64,000 nucleotides of DNA from CAMAXB01 sp964476565 (GTDB taxonomy: Bacteria > Verrucomicrobiota > Verrucomicrobiia > Opitutales > Opitutaceae): contig CAYZBG010000002.1 of NCBI GenBank assembly GCA_964476565.1, forward strand, positions 53,956-117,955. Reading direction: 5' to 3'. The notes beneath the pieces were generated by a model that saw only the letters and a program-made list of their open reading frames with translations, had not been told where the DNA came from and did no database searches. The first letter of the stretch is position 1, and each line of letters opens with the position of its first letter. The position numbers and the translations under genes are program-made. Positions 43,966-53,066 of this stretch are shown in pieces.

Positions 43966-44463
43966 ATGAGCACCGCCCCCCTTCCCTGGTCTGACATCCG
44001 GCTGTTCGCCATGGACGTCGACGGCATACTCACCGACGGGACCGTGCACATCTCTTCGGACGGCACCGAGACGAAGGCGTTCTCCATCCTCGACGGCATG
44101 GGGCTGGTGCGCCTGGTCAAGGCGGGGCTCGCCGTGGCGTGGATCAGCGGCCGGGCTTCGGGCGCCACCTCCGTGCGGGCCACGGAGCTCAAGATTCCCC
44201 ATGTCATCCAGGGCCGGACGGACAAGTTGACCGCCCTCCAGGAACTGGCGGCCTCCCTCGGCCTCGACGCCTCCGCCTGCGCCTACATGGGCGACGACGA
44301 CATCGATGCGCCCGCCCTGCACTGGGCCCGCATCGGCATCAGCGTCCCCGACGCCATGCCCTCCGCCCTGTTTGCCGCCGACTACGTCACCAACCGGCAT
44401 GCCGGCCGGGGTGCCGTGCGCGAAGTGTGTGAACATCTGCTCGCCGCCCGCAGTCAAACCTGA
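43966..44463 (+). CDS. kdsC: 3-deoxy-D-manno-octulosonate 8-phosphate phosphatase (KdsC)
   Basis: A 165-aa HAD hydrolase of the KdsC type: AMDVDGILTDG holds the DxD nucleophile, followed by WISGRASG, and by YMGDDDIDAPALHWA. It removes phosphate from KDO 8-phosphate in LPS core synthesis. It lies 4 nt before lptC and starts a cluster for LPS export, kdsC-lptC-lptA-lptB. ATG 43966 follows the composite repeat by 12 nt. Confidence 0.9.
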   Translation: MSTAPLPWSDIRLFAMDVDGILTDGTVHISSDGTETKAFSILDGMGLVRLVKAGLAVAWISGRASGATSVRATELKIPHVIQGRTDKLTALQELAASLGLDASACAYMGDDDIDAPALHWARIGISVPDAMPSALFAADYVTNRHAGRGAVREVCEHLLAARSQT

Positions 44464-44467
44464 CGCC

Positions 44468-44920
44468 GTGACCGCCCGTTTCCTCCTTCTCCTACCCTTG
44501 CTCGCCGGCGCCGCCTGGCTCGCCGCAGCGGACTCCCCGCAGATCCGGGCACCGGCGCCGGTGAAGTCGTTCTCCCTGCCCTTCTTCAACGATGCGGGCT
44601 TCCGCACGCGTCTCATCCGTGGCAACGAGGCCCGCCTCACCAATCCCCGCAAGCCGGAGCTGACCGACATCACGATCAGCCTGTTCTCCGGCGACGAACG
44701 CAATCTCGTCACCACCGTACTGCTCGGCACCGATGCCACGGTCGACACCGACGGCCGCTTTGTGACCGGCAATGGCGCGGTCCGGGTGGTGCGCGACGAC
44801 GTCGAACTTTCGGGAGAACAGTGGCGTTACGACTACCGTGACCCTGACACCGTCAACATCACCATCCGGCGCAAAGCTCGCGTTGTGCTGCAGGCCGAGC
44901 TGCAATCCTTCCTGAAATGA
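44468..44920 (+). CDS. lptC: LptC-like LPS transport protein
   Basis: A 150-aa protein starting at GTG 44468 with a hydrophobic N-terminus (TARFLLLLPLLAGAAWLAAA). The LptC/DUF1239 beta-jellyroll pattern includes LFSGDERNLVTTVLLGTDATVDTDGRF, the VRVVRDDVELSGEQWRYDYRD edge strand, and VNITIRRKARVVLQ. It receives LPS from LptBFG and passes it to LptA. The position between kdsC and lptA is diagnostic. It overlaps lptA by 4 nt. Confidence 0.82.
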   Translation: MTARFLLLLPLLAGAAWLAAADSPQIRAPAPVKSFSLPFFNDAGFRTRLIRGNEARLTNPRKPELTDITISLFSGDERNLVTTVLLGTDATVDTDGRFVTGNGAVRVVRDDVELSGEQWRYDYRDPDTVNITIRRKARVVLQAELQSFLK

Positions 44921-45510
44921 ACGTGCTTCGTCGTCTGTTCCTCGTCTCCACCGCCGCGGTCGCTGCGATCCTGTCTGCCCAGACTGCACCCACGGCAGGA
45001 CCCAAGCCAGCCTTCCCGGTCGACGCCACCCCCCGGCCCACCGAGCTGATCGCCGACTCGCTGGTCATGACCAGCACCGACGACGAAACCCGCGTGCTGT
45101 GCACCGGCAACGTGGTGCTCACCGGCACCAACCTGCGCATCGCCTGCAACCAGCTTGAGATCATCTCCACCCGCATCGGGGACAAGGACGCCACCATCGG
45201 CACCCTGGAGAAATTCAAGTACCTGCTGGCCACCGGCAACGTGCGCATGCTCCAGGACCAGCGCGAGGTCACATGCGAGCGCGCTGAAGTGAAGCCGCTC
45301 GAGGAACTCGTCATTCTCTCCGGAGAGCCCGTGCTGATCGATCACAGCAGTGGCATCGTGACCATCGGCGAGAAGATCATCATGCGCCGCGGACAGCGTC
45401 AGGTGGAGGGCACCAATATTCGCATCACCGGTCCGACGCTCAAGGACCTCGGCGCCGAGGCGAAGGACGCCGCCCCGGCTGCCCCGGCCGCGCCGGCTCC
45501 CCAGCCATGA
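44917..45510 (+). CDS. lptA: LptA-like periplasmic LPS transport protein (OstA)
   Basis: A 197-aa periplasmic protein with a signal peptide (LRRLFLVSTAAVAAILSAQ) and the OstA/LptA beta-strand repeats: ELIADSLVMTSTDDETRVLCTGNVVLTGTNLRIACNQLEII, then YLLATGNVRMLQDQREVTCERAEV. The tail is Ala/Pro-rich. It bridges LPS across the periplasm. The ATG overlaps lptC and its stop overlaps lptB, so the three genes are tightly coupled. Confidence 0.85.
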   Translation: MNVLRRLFLVSTAAVAAILSAQTAPTAGPKPAFPVDATPRPTELIADSLVMTSTDDETRVLCTGNVVLTGTNLRIACNQLEIISTRIGDKDATIGTLEKFKYLLATGNVRMLQDQREVTCERAEVKPLEELVILSGEPVLIDHSSGIVTIGEKIIMRRGQRQVEGTNIRITGPTLKDLGAEAKDAAPAAPAAPAPQP

Positions 45511-46244
45511 CGGCCACGGCGCCTATCACCATTCGCACCGAGGGCCTGGTCAAAGCCTTCGGCACCCGCACCGTGGTCAACGGGGTCGATATCCGCGTGG
45601 ACGCCGGTGAGATCGTCGGCTTCCTCGGTCCCAACGGCGCGGGCAAGACGACGACCTTCTACATGATCGTGGGACTGGTGCCCGCGACGAAGGGCAAGGT
45701 GTTCATCGGCCCGCGCGACGCCACCCACCTGCGCATGCACGAGCGCGCCCGCCTGGGCCTCGGTTACCTGCCCCAGGAGGCGTCGGTCTTTCGCAAGCTC
45801 ACCGTCGAACAGAACATCCTCGCCATCGTCGAAACCCTCAACCTGCCGCGCAAGGACCGTGCGGCACGCGTGCACCGGCACCTGGAGGAGCTCAACCTGA
45901 CGCACGTGGCCGGGCAGATGGCGTACACGCTGTCCGGCGGCGAGCGCCGGCGCCTGGAGATTGCCCGCGCCCTCGTCACCGAGCCAAAATTCATGCTGCT
46001 CGACGAGCCCTTCGCGGCAATCGACCCGATCTCCGTCGCCGAGGTGCAGCGCATCGTGCTCTCGCTCAAGGCCCGCGGCATCGGCGTGATCATCACCGAT
46101 CACAATGTCCGCGAAACCCTGCGCATCGTCGACCGCGCCTACCTGATCCGCGAGGGCCGCGTCTTCAAGGAGGGTACGAGCGATTACCTGATCCACGATC
46201 CGGAGGCCCGCGAGTTTTACCTCGGCAAGGACTTCAATCTCTGA
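45507..46244 (+). CDS. lptB: LPS export ABC transporter ATP-binding protein LptB
   Basis: A 245-aa ABC ATPase: FLGPNGAGKTTTFYMIVG (Walker A, about residue 44), LSGGERRRLEIARAL (signature), FMLLDEPFAAIDPI (Walker B) and ITDHNVRETL (H-loop). The GYLPQEASVFRKLTVEQNI Q-loop is typical of LptB. It powers LPS extraction with LptF and LptG. ATG 45507 overlaps lptA by 4 nt. LptF and LptG are not in this window. Confidence 0.95.
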   Translation: MTATAPITIRTEGLVKAFGTRTVVNGVDIRVDAGEIVGFLGPNGAGKTTTFYMIVGLVPATKGKVFIGPRDATHLRMHERARLGLGYLPQEASVFRKLTVEQNILAIVETLNLPRKDRAARVHRHLEELNLTHVAGQMAYTLSGGERRRLEIARALVTEPKFMLLDEPFAAIDPISVAEVQRIVLSLKARGIGVIITDHNVRETLRIVDRAYLIREGRVFKEGTSDYLIHDPEAREFYLGKDFNL

Positions 46245-46313
46245 GGTGTCCCGGCTCGGCCGCGGCCGCACCCCGCTTGCGTCCGTCCGGCAATGCGCTT
46301 TGCTCCGGCTCCC

Positions 46314-47288
46314 ATGATCGAAGTCGAGAATCTCACGCGGGTCTTCCGCACCTACAAGAAGCAGCCGGGCTTCTGGGGCGGTGTGCGCGGGTTGTTCAAG
46401 CGCGAGTTCGAGGAGACCGCGGCGGCCAAGGACATCTCATTCTCGATCAAGGAAGGTGAGTTCGTCGGCTTTCTCGGGCCCAACGGCGCCGGCAAGACGA
46501 CCACGCTCAAGATGCTCTCCGGGCTGATCTATCCGACCTCCGGCCAGGCCCGCGTCGCCGGCTTCGATCCGTCCCGCCGCGAGAATGCCTACCGGCGCCT
46601 GTTCGCGCTCGTGCTTGGACAAAAGAACCAGCTGTGGTGGGACCTGCCCGCGATCGAATCCTTCCTCCTCCTGCGGCACATTTACGGTCTGCCCGCGGAC
46701 CAGTATCAGCGGACTCTCGACGAGCTCGTGGACCTCCTGGGCGTGCGCGAGAAACTCGGCGTGATGGTGCGCGAACTCTCCCTGGGCGAGCGGATGAAGA
46801 TGGAGCTGATCGCCGCCCTCCTCCACCGCCCGCGCGTCCTGTTCCTCGACGAACCCACCATCGGTCTCGACGTCGTTTCCCAAAAGGCGGTGCGGGCCTT
46901 CCTGCGCGACTACAACCGCCGGTATCGGGTCACGATTCTGCTCACGAGCCATTACATGGCCGACATCAAGGAACTGTGCGACCGCGTGATCGTGATCCAC
47001 AAGGGCACCAAGATCTACGACGGCGCCCTGGCGCGACTCGAGTCGGGCACCGGCAGCCGCAAGAAGATCATCACCTTTCTCCCCGCCGACGGCTCCTTCC
47101 CGGAGAACTGGCAATCTCGCTACGGCGAGACGACGCGCGACCCCGAGGGCAAGTTCACCGTGCGGGCCCCGGGTGAAACCGTCGTGGCGGTGTCCCAGGA
47201 AGTCCTCACCACTGGCCCGGTGGCCGACATCACGATCGAGGACGTTCCCCTCGAGGACATCATCGCCGAGCTGTTCGAGTCCCGCTGA
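46314..47288 (+). CDS. ABC-2-type transporter ATP-binding protein, orphan
   Basis: A 324-aa ABC ATPase with a longer N-terminus and C-terminal domain: VENLTRVFRTYKKQPGFWGG at the start, GPNGAGKTTTLKML (about 56), a Q-loop GQKNQLWWDLPAIES, LSLGERMKMELIAALL (signature) and VLFLDEPTIGLDVVSQ. The WWDLP Q-loop and the C-terminal region match the ATPases of DUF990/ABC-2 exporters. The partner permeases that usually follow are absent; the next gene is on the other strand 6 nt away. An ATG at 46293 is an alternative start. Confidence 0.85.
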   Translation: MIEVENLTRVFRTYKKQPGFWGGVRGLFKREFEETAAAKDISFSIKEGEFVGFLGPNGAGKTTTLKMLSGLIYPTSGQARVAGFDPSRRENAYRRLFALVLGQKNQLWWDLPAIESFLLLRHIYGLPADQYQRTLDELVDLLGVREKLGVMVRELSLGERMKMELIAALLHRPRVLFLDEPTIGLDVVSQKAVRAFLRDYNRRYRVTILLTSHYMADIKELCDRVIVIHKGTKIYDGALARLESGTGSRKKIITFLPADGSFPENWQSRYGETTRDPEGKFTVRAPGETVVAVSQEVLTTGPVADITIEDVPLEDIIAELFESR

Positions 47289-47294
47289 GCCGCC

Positions 47295-48119
47295 CTACGG
47301 CCAGCGCCAGCCGGGCACCAACTGGGCCATGAGCCGCACCAGCGTGGCCCGCGCCTTGCCGAGCGCGTCCGTGAGCGAGGCCACGTCGAGCGCCGGCGCG
47401 AGGCTTACTGCCTCCCGTTCCGTTGCCGTGGCCACCCGTTCAAGGCGCCTCGCTTCCGGGTAACTGGGCTCGCCACGGCGCAGCCGGACTTCGTGCAGCA
47501 ACCGAAAGTTCGTCTCGGCCAGCGACTGGAAGATCATCCGCTGCGACGCGAGCAATTCACCCCGCGCCAGCTTGCGTTCGGTCCACACCACGTCGCACAC
47601 AAATCCGTCTGCCAGGCGCACCGCCTCGGCGTCGTCGAGCCGCGGATCCGCCACGTCGCGAATCACCCGGGCATAGAATTTACCCCACTGCGGTTCACCT
47701 TTCAGGAACCGATGACCGGGGCGGATCACGATGGCGAGGTCGGCCAACCCACGCCGCGCCGGGCCCGGACGCCGGTGCAGGCCGAGGGCGTACGCCAGGC
47801 GCGCAAGCCGGAGTTGCAGGGCCGGGATGACCACGAAATCCGTCTCGGCCTCGGCGAAGAGGGCCGTGACCTTCTGCACCCCGCCGAAGGTGGGGCGGAC
47901 ACTGTACACGCGCAGGGTGCACCCGGGCAGCGCCCGCGTCCATTCGGCTGACGCGAACTGACGCGGACGGCTCGTCACGACTTGGAAATCCCAATCGGAG
48001 GCCGGATCGGCGGCGTTCGGCGCCCCGGCGGGACGGATATGCGAGCCGATGAGCACGGCCGCCTTGATGGCAGGCTGGCCGGCAGCCCACGCGCCAAAGA
48101 TGTCGGCAAACGGCGTCAC
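47295..48119 (-). CDS. Nucleotidyltransferase-like protein, last gene of the six-gene operon
   Basis: A 274-aa protein with a pol-beta/nucleotidyltransferase pattern: VLIGSHIRPAGAP...SDWDFQVVTSRP, with the GS and DxD motifs of aminoglycoside nucleotidyltransferase-like enzymes. A helical domain follows. GTG 48119 overlaps the TGA of the kinase gene (GTGA), so translation is coupled. What it adenylylates cannot be read. It is adjacent to genes for sensing and a ketosynthase/oxidase pair, so a signalling or tailoring role is conceivable. Confidence 0.65.
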   Translation of the reverse strand: MTPFADIFGAWAAGQPAIKAAVLIGSHIRPAGAPNAADPASDWDFQVVTSRPRQFASAEWTRALPGCTLRVYSVRPTFGGVQKVTALFAEAETDFVVIPALQLRLARLAYALGLHRRPGPARRGLADLAIVIRPGHRFLKGEPQWGKFYARVIRDVADPRLDDAEAVRLADGFVCDVVWTERKLARGELLASQRMIFQSLAETNFRLLHEVRLRRGEPSYPEARRLERVATATEREAVSLAPALDVASLTDALGKARATLVRLMAQLVPGWRWP

Positions 48120-49903
48120 CACTTCCGCAACGAAATCAGGATCTCCGTCCCCTCGAGGCCGGGCCCGGCGTGGATCTCGCCGCCATGCAGCCGGATGGTC
48201 TCGCGCGCGATGAACACGCCGATGCGGCCCTGGTTCGGAATCGAGTCGGGCTGCGGCTCGGGCAGGATTCCCTCGAGCTCGAGCTGCCGGCCCTTGATCG
48301 AAATGAGGGCGGTGAGCTTGCACCCCTCGCCCGTGGAGCGCAGTTGAAGCGAAAGGTCGGTCAGACCCAGTTCGCCCCGGTTCTCCGCAATCGTCTCGAT
48401 GATCGAGCCAAGCGCGAAATCGAGCAGCTTGGGCGCAACGGAGAGCTGCACCGGGTCCGGTCCGACTTCGACGCTGACCCCCACCCGCTTGCCCAGCTCC
48501 TGGAGGACATCGCGCATGTCGCGCACCTCGGGTTCCACCTCGCTCAAGGTCGCGAGGGTGACGAGGTGCTTGTTCAGCGCCTCGAGTTTGCCGATGTCGT
48601 TGCGCACGGTGTCCATCATGCCCTGCGGGATGCCGGTATTGCCCGAGGCGTGGCGCATGGCCGCGAGCGACACGAGGGCATTGCCAATCTCATGGTTGAG
48701 CGTGAGCGCCAGCTCATGGAACAGCTTCAGGCGTTCCGCGCGGGTGCGTTGCGCCCGGTCGAAGAGTTCGCCGCTCGCCTCCTCCCAGAAGGCCCAGGCT
48801 CCGCCGGTTTCGGCGATTAGGCCAGCGCTGGCCCGGAACGGCTGGTCCGGTGTCGGTGAAATGCGGCGGGTGTCCTTGGCCCGGCGGGCCTCGCCGATCA
48901 GGGCACGCACGGCGAGCGGGACCTGTCGGGGCGGCGGCTCGTCCGGAGCGAGGATGAGCGAGTGCGGCAGGTATTTCTCCCCCATCCGCATGCGTTCATA
49001 GTTCGCGTTGAGCACCCCCAGCTGGGTCGCTTGGGCGAGGAACTGACGCAGCAGGCGGGCCACGAACACCGCCCGCGCCCGGTCCGTATCGTCGTACGGC
49101 TGGCCGTCATCGCGCACCCCGAAGGCGAGCATGCCGAGCAAGCGGCCGTTGTCGTGCATCGGCACGAGCAGACGTGCCCCCCACAGGGCGAGGCGGTGCC
49201 GCACGGACAACTCGGCGACCGGATCGGCCGGCCCCGGCCAATCGACGCCGTCGAGTACGGACGGCCGCATCGACAGGTAACCGATCATCGGGTCGTCGGA
49301 CGGGCAGAACGATTCCCCCCGGTCCGCCCGGAAGCCGTCGGCCTCGCGCAGGAAAAAGACAGTATGCGACGCACGCAGCAGGTAACGGGAGGCCCGGCGG
49401 AACTCGCCGAGCAGGCGCTCGCGCGACGCAAGGTTTTCCACCGCACCTTCCAGAAAGTCCCAGATCTCCGGCGTGTCGGCCCAGTTGGCCGCCCGGAACG
49501 GCGGACGCGAGGCGCCCGAATCCATCCGGCGGGCCTTCTCCATCAGGAGCTCGAGGGCGGCGTTGCGCTCGGCCACTTCCTCGAGCAAGGGAAGGAATTC
49601 CGCCAGACGCGTCCGACTGTCCTCGTAGCTCAGGTACACGCGCGCGCGGCCCGCGAGGCGCGCCTGCTCGAACGGCAGGCTGCGCGGCTCGCCCACCAGC
49701 AAGGTCGGGCATTTCTCCATCGCCGGGGTCAGCCGGTCGGCCGCCGCAGCGTCGAGGATCACGACCAGCGGAACCCCCGGCGGAAGGGAGATCGGGTGCG
49801 ACATCTCCGTCAGGGCCAGCACGGGCCGGGACGCGGCCAGCTGGCCGTTCCACGACGCGAAGAGCTCGGGATCTTCGGTGGCTAGGAAGTGGGTCGCTGG
49901 CAT
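48116..49903 (-). CDS. Sensor histidine kinase with N-terminal receiver-like region and GAF domain
   Basis: A 595-aa soluble protein. Residues 1-110 look like a degenerate receiver (ending LAEFLPLLEEV) without the phospho-Asp pattern. A GAF-like domain is at about 165-310 (ASHTVFFLREADGF, RLLGMLAFGVRDDGQ). The dimerisation helix has the phospho-His in ELALTLNHEIGNALVSLAAM. The ATPase part has DFALGSIIETIAEN in place of the canonical N-box NLxxNA and only loose glycine boxes (GRIGVFIARETIRLHGG, GLEGTEILISL), so kinase activity is doubtful. It overlaps the membrane kinase by 22 nt. Confidence 0.78.
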   Translation of the reverse strand: MPATHFLATEDPELFASWNGQLAASRPVLALTEMSHPISLPPGVPLVVILDAAAADRLTPAMEKCPTLLVGEPRSLPFEQARLAGRARVYLSYEDSRTRLAEFLPLLEEVAERNAALELLMEKARRMDSGASRPPFRAANWADTPEIWDFLEGAVENLASRERLLGEFRRASRYLLRASHTVFFLREADGFRADRGESFCPSDDPMIGYLSMRPSVLDGVDWPGPADPVAELSVRHRLALWGARLLVPMHDNGRLLGMLAFGVRDDGQPYDDTDRARAVFVARLLRQFLAQATQLGVLNANYERMRMGEKYLPHSLILAPDEPPPRQVPLAVRALIGEARRAKDTRRISPTPDQPFRASAGLIAETGGAWAFWEEASGELFDRAQRTRAERLKLFHELALTLNHEIGNALVSLAAMRHASGNTGIPQGMMDTVRNDIGKLEALNKHLVTLATLSEVEPEVRDMRDVLQELGKRVGVSVEVGPDPVQLSVAPKLLDFALGSIIETIAENRGELGLTDLSLQLRSTGEGCKLTALISIKGRQLELEGILPEPQPDSIPNQGRIGVFIARETIRLHGGEIHAGPGLEGTEILISLRKW

Positions 49904-51867
49904 GGGAAGAGGACGCGGAAGGTGGCACCGGCGCCCGGCATGGCCGGGTCGGCGGAAATGGTGCCGCCCAGACCGGCGACGATGTCACTGCAGATGGCCA
50001 GGCCGAGGCCGAAGCCCGTCGACTTGGTCGTTTGGAACGGTTGGAAGAGGCGCGGACGCACGTCCTCGGGAATGCCGGGACCGTTGTCGGTGACCGCAAG
50101 CTCGAGCCCGGAGGAGATTCTGCGGGTGGAGATTTTCACCCAGCGCGGGCCCGGTCGGTTTTCAATCGCTTGGATCGCGTTGAAACAGAGGTTGAGCAAA
50201 ACCTGCTTGGCGGCATTGGGGTCGGCATAGGCGGTGTCGGGGTTGGCTTCGAAGGCCGGGATCAACTCCACATCCTTCTCCGACGCCTTCGCTTCGACGA
50301 GTTCCAAGCTGGCCTGAAGCACGGGATGCAGCGCGATCTCGGACGGATTGAAAGCGCGCGGGGCGGCGAGGTCGAGCAGTTGTTCGGTCAGACGGTCGAT
50401 CCGCCCCACCTCGTCGCCGATCAGGCGGAAGAATTTGTCGCGAAACGCCTGATCCTGGTAGTGGTGCGGCAGGAGCTGGACGAAGGTCTTGATCGAGACC
50501 AGCGGATTGCGGATCTCATGGGCCAGGGACGCCCCCAGCACGCCCACGGTCGCGAGCTGCTCGGCATGCTGGGCTTTGACGGAATAATGCGACCGCGCCA
50601 AGGAGGTCTCGATGATGCTGCAAAGCTCGGCCAACTGCGTGATTTCGGGATAGGTGAACGGACGGCGGGAGGCACGCACCCCGACGCCGATCACAACCAG
50701 CAGGTTGGAGGCCCCGCTGGTGATCATCGCCCCAAGGTCGTTCTCCTGCATGTACGCCTGCAACGAACGCCGCTCCGGCGTCATGCGTTCGCGATTCAGC
50801 CGCTCCGGCGTCACCCAGCGCAACGCCTGCAACGTCTCGATGGCCGTCCCGCCGCCGACCTTGCTGAAGACGCCAGCCTGTTCGCCGAAAAAGATCACCG
50901 CATGGTCGGTCTTGCCCCACCCCTTGAGCAGATGGACAAAGGCTTCGATCAGGCGATCCAGGCGCGTTTCGCGGCGTGACGCGTCGTAGGCGGACCGCCG
51001 GATGTCCCCACCGCCGCGGGCATCCAAGCGCAACGCGGTCTGCAGGCCGCCATTCATCAGCGCGGCAAACCAAAGCGAAAGCCCCACCACCAGCAAGGAG
51101 GCGAGCGGATCGAGCACGAAGAGCGGCATGACCTCGGTAAGGATCCAGGCGACCAAGGTGGTCGATCCAATCAGCAAGCCGCGCTGGAGTCCGAGCCGGA
51201 GCAGATGTCCGGAATCAAAGACACGGGCCGACGTGATCGCCCAGGCGGTTGCCGCATACGGGATCAGCGTCACCAACGGGATCAGCAGCACCCAGCGCTG
51301 CTGATTGGTCAGGGCGGAAAGCGCGATGAGAACGAGAATGACAATCGCGGAAAAGCACCCGCCAATCAGCAGAAGCTGCAGTTCCAAACGCCGCACGCCT
51401 TGCAGGTGGCGGCTTTCCCGAAAAGCGAGCCAGGCCAGGATCGTGTAGGCTCCAATGACAATGACGAGGTAGCCGAAATAGAGCACCCCGAAGCGCTTTT
51501 CCTCCGGGGTTGATGTGGACGGGATGTACCAGTCCGTGAAGCAAAGGGCCCCCAAGGCAAACGACAGGAGCGCGGCAATGGCAAACGCACGGCGACGGGG
51601 CCGGGGGCAGATCACGCCCGTGGTGATCGCCTCCTTGAGGACCACGAAGTGAAGCGGGAAGAAGGCGCCGACCGCCGACGCCCAGCGCAGCCAGATGAGG
51701 CCGTCCTTGCTCGAAAACGCGAGATCGAGCAGGGTCAGCCAGACGGCGACGTGAACAGACTGCGTAAGAAACGCCCGGTTTACCGCGCGCTTCGGATTCG
51801 TCCAGATTCCCGCAGCACTGATGCCGAGAACGACGATGGCAGCGAGAAGTGACGAATCGATCAGCAT
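49882..51867 (-). CDS. Membrane sensor histidine kinase with GAF-like domain
   Basis: A 661-aa kinase. The N-terminal 270 residues hold about eight membrane segments (e.g. LLAAIVVLGISAAGIW, GVLYFGYLVIVIGAYTILAWLAF, LLLIGGCFSAIVILVLIALSAL). A GAF-like region follows. The HisKA has LGASLAHEIRNPLVSIKTFV (phospho-His), and the ATPase is intact: NLCFNAIQAI, DNGPGIPE and GFGLGLAI. It resembles the NtrB/PrsK group of membrane kinases. It overlaps the ketosynthase gene by 7 nt and the next kinase by 22 nt. Confidence 0.85.
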   Translation of the reverse strand: MLIDSSLLAAIVVLGISAAGIWTNPKRAVNRAFLTQSVHVAVWLTLLDLAFSSKDGLIWLRWASAVGAFFPLHFVVLKEAITTGVICPRPRRRAFAIAALLSFALGALCFTDWYIPSTSTPEEKRFGVLYFGYLVIVIGAYTILAWLAFRESRHLQGVRRLELQLLLIGGCFSAIVILVLIALSALTNQQRWVLLIPLVTLIPYAATAWAITSARVFDSGHLLRLGLQRGLLIGSTTLVAWILTEVMPLFVLDPLASLLVVGLSLWFAALMNGGLQTALRLDARGGGDIRRSAYDASRRETRLDRLIEAFVHLLKGWGKTDHAVIFFGEQAGVFSKVGGGTAIETLQALRWVTPERLNRERMTPERRSLQAYMQENDLGAMITSGASNLLVVIGVGVRASRRPFTYPEITQLAELCSIIETSLARSHYSVKAQHAEQLATVGVLGASLAHEIRNPLVSIKTFVQLLPHHYQDQAFRDKFFRLIGDEVGRIDRLTEQLLDLAAPRAFNPSEIALHPVLQASLELVEAKASEKDVELIPAFEANPDTAYADPNAAKQVLLNLCFNAIQAIENRPGPRWVKISTRRISSGLELAVTDNGPGIPEDVRPRLFQPFQTTKSTGFGLGLAICSDIVAGLGGTISADPAMPGAGATFRVLFPCQRPTS

Positions 51868-53066
51868 CGTTCGAGAACGAGGCAGGCATTGGCCCCCGAC
51901 AACCCGTGCGAATTCACGATCGCCTTACGCGCGTCGATGAACCTCGGTTCGCGGGAAAGATTCAGCGGGCATTCCGGATCGGGAAACTCCCAGTTTACGG
52001 TCGGCGGAACCTCACCATAACGGAGCGACAGCGCCACCGAACCGGCCTGAATCGCACCGGCTGCACCCAGCGGATTTCCAATGGCGCCCTTGATTGAGGT
52101 TGTCGGGATCTCCGGAAGGTGGCGGCCAAAAACGCCCGCCAACACGGACGACTCGACTGCGTCGATGATCCGGTGCCCAGGGCCCCAGGCGTTGATGAGG
52201 TCGATTTCCTCCGGGCGCGTGCGGGCGTTGGCCAGCGATTCGGTGATGGCGCGCGACATGCCCGCCCCGAGGTTCGATTCGTCTTCGCTCGCGGAACTGT
52301 AGCCTTTGACCCACGCGTAGCCCGGGCGCGGGCTGTCTTCACTTTCCAAAACCAGCATACACGCGCCTTCGCCGATCACGCCCGTGGTTCGCCAACGGTC
52401 GAAGGGCCGGCCGAGCTTGGCCGGTTGATCCGCGGTCAACGGCGAAAGACCCGCCGCGCGCAATTCCAGCATCGGATGATAAAAAATCGGAGCCTCCGTG
52501 CCGCCGCACAGGGCGATATCGGTCTTGCCCGCGGCAATCTCAGCCGCCGCGTGACCAATCGCATCGAGCCCGGAACAACAGGCACTCTGCAAGGACAGGC
52601 TGCGGGTCGGCGCCTGGATCTCGTCCGCAATCTCTGAAGTCGCCGCACAAACTCCGGCACTGTAAATCAGCCTCGGCAGGGCGAAGCGTGGGCCCTTTTT
52701 CATGACCTGCATCACGGTGCGCGCCATGCCCTCGCAGTCCATCAGGGACGTCCCGACCACCAAGCCCGCGTTCCTGCCCTTCAGCGCGGCGAAATCCAGT
52801 CCGGCATCCAGCAACGCCAGGCGGGCCGCAGCCAGCGCAAACGCCGTCTGGCGTGACTGCCGCTTGAGCGGCCGGTGGGGAAAGAGCTTCCGGAAGCCGA
52901 ACTCGTCCACCTCGGCCCCCACAAACGGGCCGGCAGCAGGATCCCAACGGGTGATCAACCTCGCGCGGCTGACCGGCTCGAGGATCTGGCGGCGGAAGTC
53001 GCTCACTCCGGTCCCCGCCGGACTGACCATGCCCACCCCGGTAATTTTGACCCTGCGCCCGATCAT
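51861..53066 (-). CDS. Divergent beta-ketoacyl synthase (KAS I/II fold, His ligands replaced)
   Basis: A 401-aa thiolase-fold ketosynthase. The nucleophile loop LSLQSACCSGLDAIG keeps Cys163. RPFDRWRTTGVIGEG and SIKG (Lys326) are present. The first catalytic His, normally in NAHGTGT, is Trp294 (INAWGPGH). The second, in GHxLGAAG, is Asn331 (IGNPLGAAG). So the usual Cys-His-His triad reads Cys-Trp-Asn. Normal decarboxylative condensation is unlikely; it may bind acyl chains or use another reaction. It overlaps the FAD oxidase gene by 4 nt. Confidence 0.85.
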   Translation of the reverse strand: MIGRRVKITGVGMVSPAGTGVSDFRRQILEPVSRARLITRWDPAAGPFVGAEVDEFGFRKLFPHRPLKRQSRQTAFALAAARLALLDAGLDFAALKGRNAGLVVGTSLMDCEGMARTVMQVMKKGPRFALPRLIYSAGVCAATSEIADEIQAPTRSLSLQSACCSGLDAIGHAAAEIAAGKTDIALCGGTEAPIFYHPMLELRAAGLSPLTADQPAKLGRPFDRWRTTGVIGEGACMLVLESEDSPRPGYAWVKGYSSASEDESNLGAGMSRAITESLANARTRPEEIDLINAWGPGHRIIDAVESSVLAGVFGRHLPEIPTTSIKGAIGNPLGAAGAIQAGSVALSLRYGEVPPTVNWEFPDPECPLNLSREPRFIDARKAIVNSHGLSGANACLVLERC

